Assembly (NCBI GenBank): GCA_047605685.1
Contig: JASGFF010000035.1
Location: forward strand, 1 to 24,975
DNA: 24,975 bases
From: JAUASV01 sp047605685
GTDB taxonomy: Bacteria; Actinomycetota; Actinomycetes; Actinomycetales; Microbacteriaceae
Reading direction: 5' to 3'
Shown here: one piece after another, positions 22,595 to 24,975 of the stretch
Layout: every line of letters begins with the position of its first letter
How positions within the stretch are numbered: the stretch's first letter is position 1
The notes under the pieces: model-generated
Seen by the model: the letters and a program-made list of their open reading frames with translations, nothing else
The model's database searches: none
What the model was told of the DNA's origin: nothing
Position numbers and translations under genes: made by a program

Positions 22595-23575
22595 ATGTCC
22601 ATCGACGGCCCGGCCGTTCCTTCCCGCCGGATGCGGGCGGCGCTGCGCGCCGCGCACCTGTACTACCTGCAGGACCTCACGATGCAGGCGATCGCCCAGG
22701 AGCTGCACGTCTCGCGCTCCTCGGTGTCCCGGCTGCTCGGCTACGCCCGGGACAGCGGTCTCGTCGAGATCCGGCTGCGCGATCCGAGCGAGGCCGGCCT
22801 CGTCGAGGAGATCGCCCGTCGGCACGACGTCACGGCCCACATCGTCCCGGTGCCCGACCACACCGGCGACGCCGACCGGCTCGACCGGGTGGCGCTCAGC
22901 TGCGCCCGGATGCTGCCCCGCTTCGTGGACTCGAGCATGACGGTCGGTGTGGCCTGGGGCTCGACGCTCAGCGCCGTCAGCCGCTTCCTCGCGCCCTCCG
23001 AGGCACACAACGTGCGCATCGTGCAGCTCAACGGCGCCGGCAACACCCGCACGACGGGCGTGGACTACGCGAGCGAGATCCTGCGCCGCTTCGGCGACGC
23101 CTTCGGCGCGATCGTCGAGCAGTTCCCGGTGCCGGCGTTCTTCGACGAGCCGGCGACGAAGCAGGCGATGTGGCGGGAGCGCAGCACCCGCCGGGTGCTC
23201 GACATCCAGCACTCGATGGACGTCGCCATCTTCGGCGTCGGCTCGCCGCTGGCCCAGGTGCCCAGCCACGTCTACATGGGTGGCTACCTCGAGCGTGCCG
23301 ACTACCGCAGTCTCGACGCCGACCGGGTCGTCGGCGATGTCGCGACGGTGTTCTTCCGCGCCGACGGCAGCTGGCGGGATGTCGCGCTCAACCGTCGCGC
23401 GAGCGGGCCGAGCCTCGACGTGCTGCGCCGCGCGCCCCGCCGGGTCTGCGTGGTCTCGGGCGTCTCGAAGGTGCCGAGCCTGCGCGGCGCGCTCGCCGCG
23501 GGGGTCGTCACCGACCTCGTGCTCGACGAGAGCGCGGCGCGCGCCCTCGTGCTCGACGAGAGCGCCGCGCGCTGA
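22595..23575 (+). CDS. SorC-family (sugar-binding) transcriptional regulator
   Basis: A 326-residue regulator: an N-terminal helix-turn-helix at about residues 25-60 (YYLQDLTMQAIAQELHVSRS, then SVSRLLGYARDSGLVEI), followed by a sugar-phosphate-binding domain of the NagB/ribose-isomerase type (VGVAWGSTLSAVSRFL, VDYASEILRRF, DVAIFGVGSPL, VCVVSGVSKVPSLRGALAAGVVTDLVLDE). SorC proteins bind phosphorylated sugars or polyols as effectors. The ATG at 22595 has GGGAGG four bases upstream. It is divergent from glpD-glpF-glpK, so control of glycerol use, with glycerol-3-phosphate or DHAP as effector, is the natural inference. The extreme C terminus VLDESAAR appears twice because of a 30-bp tandem duplication. 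It converges on the IclR gene with seven bases between stops. Confidence 0.92.
   Translation: MSIDGPAVPSRRMRAALRAAHLYYLQDLTMQAIAQELHVSRSSVSRLLGYARDSGLVEIRLRDPSEAGLVEEIARRHDVTAHIVPVPDHTGDADRLDRVALSCARMLPRFVDSSMTVGVAWGSTLSAVSRFLAPSEAHNVRIVQLNGAGNTRTTGVDYASEILRRFGDAFGAIVEQFPVPAFFDEPATKQAMWRERSTRRVLDIQHSMDVAIFGVGSPLAQVPSHVYMGGYLERADYRSLDADRVVGDVATVFFRADGSWRDVALNRRASGPSLDVLRRAPRRVCVVSGVSKVPSLRGALAAGVVTDLVLDESAARALVLDESAAR
23516..23575 (+). repeat. 30-bp tandem duplication at the end of the SorC-family gene
   Basis: Units 23516-23545 and 23546-23575 agree at 26 of 30 bases, including the first 20, and encode VLDESAAR twice. The second unit ends in the TGA stop. Confidence 0.85.
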
Positions 23576-23582
23576 GGCCGGC

Positions 23583-24416
23583 TCAGTCATCGGCATCCTC
23601 TGCCTCCTCCCGGCCGGCCGCGGGCTCCGGGCCATTCGGTTGCGGCTGCCCCGGCTCGAACACGTCCGCCGTGGGCGGCCAGGCCGGGGCGCCGAGCTCG
23701 CGGCTGATGTTGCGCGCCGTCTCGCGCAGCGCCGCCACCACGTCGGCCTCCGGGGGCCACTCGGTGGAGGGCAGCACGACGCCGACCGCGGCGACCACCG
23801 CCCCGCTGCGATCGGCGACGGGGGCTGCGAGGCCGCACTCGCCGAGCACGGCCTCCTCCTCCTCGCTCGCCAGGGCGCGGGCGGCGACGAGGGCGAGCTG
23901 CTCCGCGAGGTGCGCCGGGTCGGTGATGGTCGCGCCGGTGAGGCTGCCGAGCGGCGAGCGCAGCAGCGCGGAGCTCGCCGCCGGGGAGTAGGCCAGCAGG
24001 GCCTTGCCGAGCGCCGAGGCGTGCGCGGGCAGCGAGAGCCCGGTCTCGGGCATCTGCTCGCTGCCGTCGGGGCGCACGTTGTGGTGGATGACGATCACCT
24101 CCTCGCCCAGCTCGACGCCGAGCCGCACCGCCATCCGGCTGCGGCGGGCCAGCTCGCGGGTCCAGCGCATGGCGCGCGCCCGCACGTCGAGGGTGTCGAG
24201 GTAGACATTGGAGAGCTTGAGCAGCGCGGGCCCGAGCATGTAGCGGCTGCCGTGCGGCTCACGCGCGATGAGACCGTGGGACTCGAGCGACTTGACGATG
24301 CCGTGCACCGTCGAGGGTGGCAGCGCCAGGGCGCTGCCGAGCTCGGTGATGCCCAGGTGCCGCCGGCCGGCGAGCAGCTGCAGCACGCGCGCCGCGCGGT
24401 CGATCGACTGGATCAC
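23583..24416 (-). CDS. IclR-family transcriptional regulator
   Basis: A 277-residue regulator. The winged helix-turn-helix is at about residues 1-65 (SIDRAARVLQLLAG, GITELGSALALPPSTVHGIV, LESHGLIAREPHGSRYMLG), followed by an IclR effector domain (GEEVIVIHHN, LSLPAHASALGKALLAY, EEEAVLGECGLAAPVADRSG, ALRETARNISRELG). A Pro- and acid-rich tail of about 30 residues ends it. The start is the GTG at 24416, with GGGAGG eight bases upstream. An ATG at 24515 would add a basic stretch and lies inside the palindromic control site, so it is rejected. It is divergent from dhaK, and control of dihydroxyacetone phosphorylation is inferred from that position. Confidence 0.9.
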   Translation of the reverse strand: MIQSIDRAARVLQLLAGRRHLGITELGSALALPPSTVHGIVKSLESHGLIAREPHGSRYMLGPALLKLSNVYLDTLDVRARAMRWTRELARRSRMAVRLGVELGEEVIVIHHNVRPDGSEQMPETGLSLPAHASALGKALLAYSPAASSALLRSPLGSLTGATITDPAHLAEQLALVAARALASEEEEAVLGECGLAAPVADRSGAVVAAVGVVLPSTEWPPEADVVAALRETARNISRELGAPAWPPTADVFEPGQPQPNGPEPAAGREEAEDADD

Positions 24417-24603
24417 GGCTGCGCCTCCCGGTGCCGGCGTCGATGCCGGACGTCTCTCGGTGAACTCGCCGGGACGGACTTGACGGACCGCTCCGGTGCG
24501 GTGTTTATTCGACATTATCGAATGCCATTTCGATGAGCGCCAGATCCGGATGCGGCCGCGACGAGACGTCCACCGCGACGAGACCGAGTGCAAAGGAGCA
24601 CGC
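24417..24603. promoter_or_regulatory. Divergent iclR-dhaK control region
   Basis: This non-coding stretch holds ATTCGA-CATTA-TCGAAT (24507-24523), a perfect 6-bp-arm inverted repeat, plus a further TTTCGA half at 24528-24533. GATAAT on the minus strand overlaps the palindrome and is a plausible -10 for iclR, giving a leader of about 90 bases. Palindromes of this size are usual for IclR proteins. Nothing else was recognised here. Confidence 0.5.
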
Positions 24604-24633
24604 ATGTCCAGACAACCCCGGGGTGAGTCATGA
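24604..24633 (+). CDS. Nine-codon leader mini-ORF coupled to dhaK
   Basis: ATG at 24604 encodes MSRQPRGES and stops with TGA at 24631-24633, overlapping the dhaK ATG as ATGA. It has the best ribosome site in the neighbourhood, AAAGGAG at 24592-24598, five bases upstream, whereas the dhaK start itself is preceded only by GGGTGAG. It is likely translated and may deliver ribosomes to dhaK. No known leader-peptide family was recognised, and it might instead be a chance overlap. Confidence 0.45.
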   Translation: MSRQPRGES

Positions 24634-24975
24634 AGAAACTGATCAACAGCCCCGACACCGCCATCGTCGACACCCTTCACGGGCTCGCCGCCGCGCACCC
24701 CGAGCTGCGCGTCGACATCGAGCACCGCATCGTCTACCGCGCCGCCCCGACCCGGGCCGGCAAGGTGGCGCTGCTCTCCGGCGGGGGCTCCGGCCACGAG
24801 CCGCTGCACGGCGGCTTCGTCGGCCTCGGCATGCTCGACGCCGCCTGCGCGGGGGAGATCTTCACCTCGCCGACCCCCGACCAGATGCAGGAGGCGACCA
24901 AGGTCGTCGATGCCGGCGCCGGCGTGCTGCACATCGTGAAGAACTACACCGGCGACGTCATGAACTTCGAGATGG
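24630..24975 (+). CDS. dhaK: Dihydroxyacetone kinase subunit DhaK, N-terminal part
   Basis: The first 115 residues of a gene that continues past the right edge. DhaK binds dihydroxyacetone covalently and passes it to the phosphoryl-donating partner (DhaL, with DhaM in PTS-type systems or ATP in others) to make DHAP. The opening MKKLINSP, VALLSGGGSGHEPLHGGF, LDAACAGEIFTSPTPDQM and HIVKNYTGDVMNFEM are strongly conserved DhaK marks. The substrate-binding histidine lies further downstream, outside the window. The ATG at 24630 overlaps the mini-ORF stop. It is divergent from the IclR gene. Together with glpFKD it gives a second entry of C3 polyols into DHAP. Whether the kinase is PTS- or ATP-dependent cannot be seen. 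Confidence 0.93.
   Translation, partial: MKKLINSPDTAIVDTLHGLAAAHPELRVDIEHRIVYRAAPTRAGKVALLSGGGSGHEPLHGGFVGLGMLDAACAGEIFTSPTPDQMQEATKVVDAGAGVLHIVKNYTGDVMNFEM

Noticed and set aside
24416..24515. An ATG at 24515 as the start of the IclR-family gene
   Set aside because: It lies inside the palindrome and overlaps the likely -10; GTG 24416 has a strong GGGAGG site and gives the usual family length.
1..24975. tRNA, rRNA, CRISPR arrays, insertion sequences and prophage genes
   Set aside because: I looked for cloverleaf-like segments, regularly spaced repeats and transposase or integrase motifs and saw none; the only repeats are short tandem pairs.

Overview
The window is high-GC, densely coded DNA (longest intergenic gap about 213 bp) from an actinobacterium. 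The glpD-glpF-glpK block beside a SorC-type regulator, frequent GTG starts, GTGA/ATGA overlaps and GC-rich hairpin terminators without T-tracts suggest a Microbacteriaceae member (Microbacterium-like). That family assignment is inference; no rRNA or marker search was possible. No tRNA, rRNA, CRISPR array, insertion sequence or phage gene was seen.

Layout. (1) 1-1358: end of sucC and all of sucD, the TCA-cycle succinyl-CoA synthetase. (2) 1442-18175: an accessory catabolic and transport block of 15 genes. It starts with a TetR-type regulator. A leftward operon follows: zinc alcohol dehydrogenase, aldo/keto reductase, HSL-type esterase, Bcr/CflA-type MFS exporter and a second HSL-type esterase, largely with overlapping stops and starts. 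Then come an amidohydrolase, a short-chain dehydrogenase, a second aldo/keto reductase, a third alpha/beta hydrolase, a methyltransferase-like protein with an eroded SAM loop, and a peptide/opine-type ABC importer in which one permease is fused to one ATPase. (3) 18254-22459: leftward glpD-glpF-glpK glycerol operon, with a divergent SorC-family regulator to 23575. (4) 23583-24975: an IclR-family regulator divergent from dhaK (dihydroxyacetone kinase), which runs off the window.

The main discovery is in the promoters of block 2. All four divergent or upstream intergenic regions (7444-7535, 9659-9709, 11453-11545, 12530-12715) carry one 16-bp inverted repeat, consensus TTCTAC-N4-GTAGAA (12/12, 11/12, 10/12 and 9/12 arm matches). 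It was not seen in the suc, glp or dha control regions. It ties 14 enzyme and transporter genes into one putative regulon, with the neighbouring TetR protein as the obvious candidate regulator. Together they look like an uncharacterised pathway: import of an organic substrate by the ABC system, cleavage by three hydrolases and an amidohydrolase, and redox steps by two aldo/keto reductases, an SDR and a zinc ADH. The substrate cannot be read from the sequence.

The glycerol half also has unusual control DNA: a perfect 14-bp palindrome touching the SorC-gene ribosome site, tandem repeats at the 5' end of glpD, a TCGA-rich palindrome between iclR and dhaK, and a 9-codon mini-ORF with a strong ribosome site coupled to the dhaK start by an ATGA overlap.
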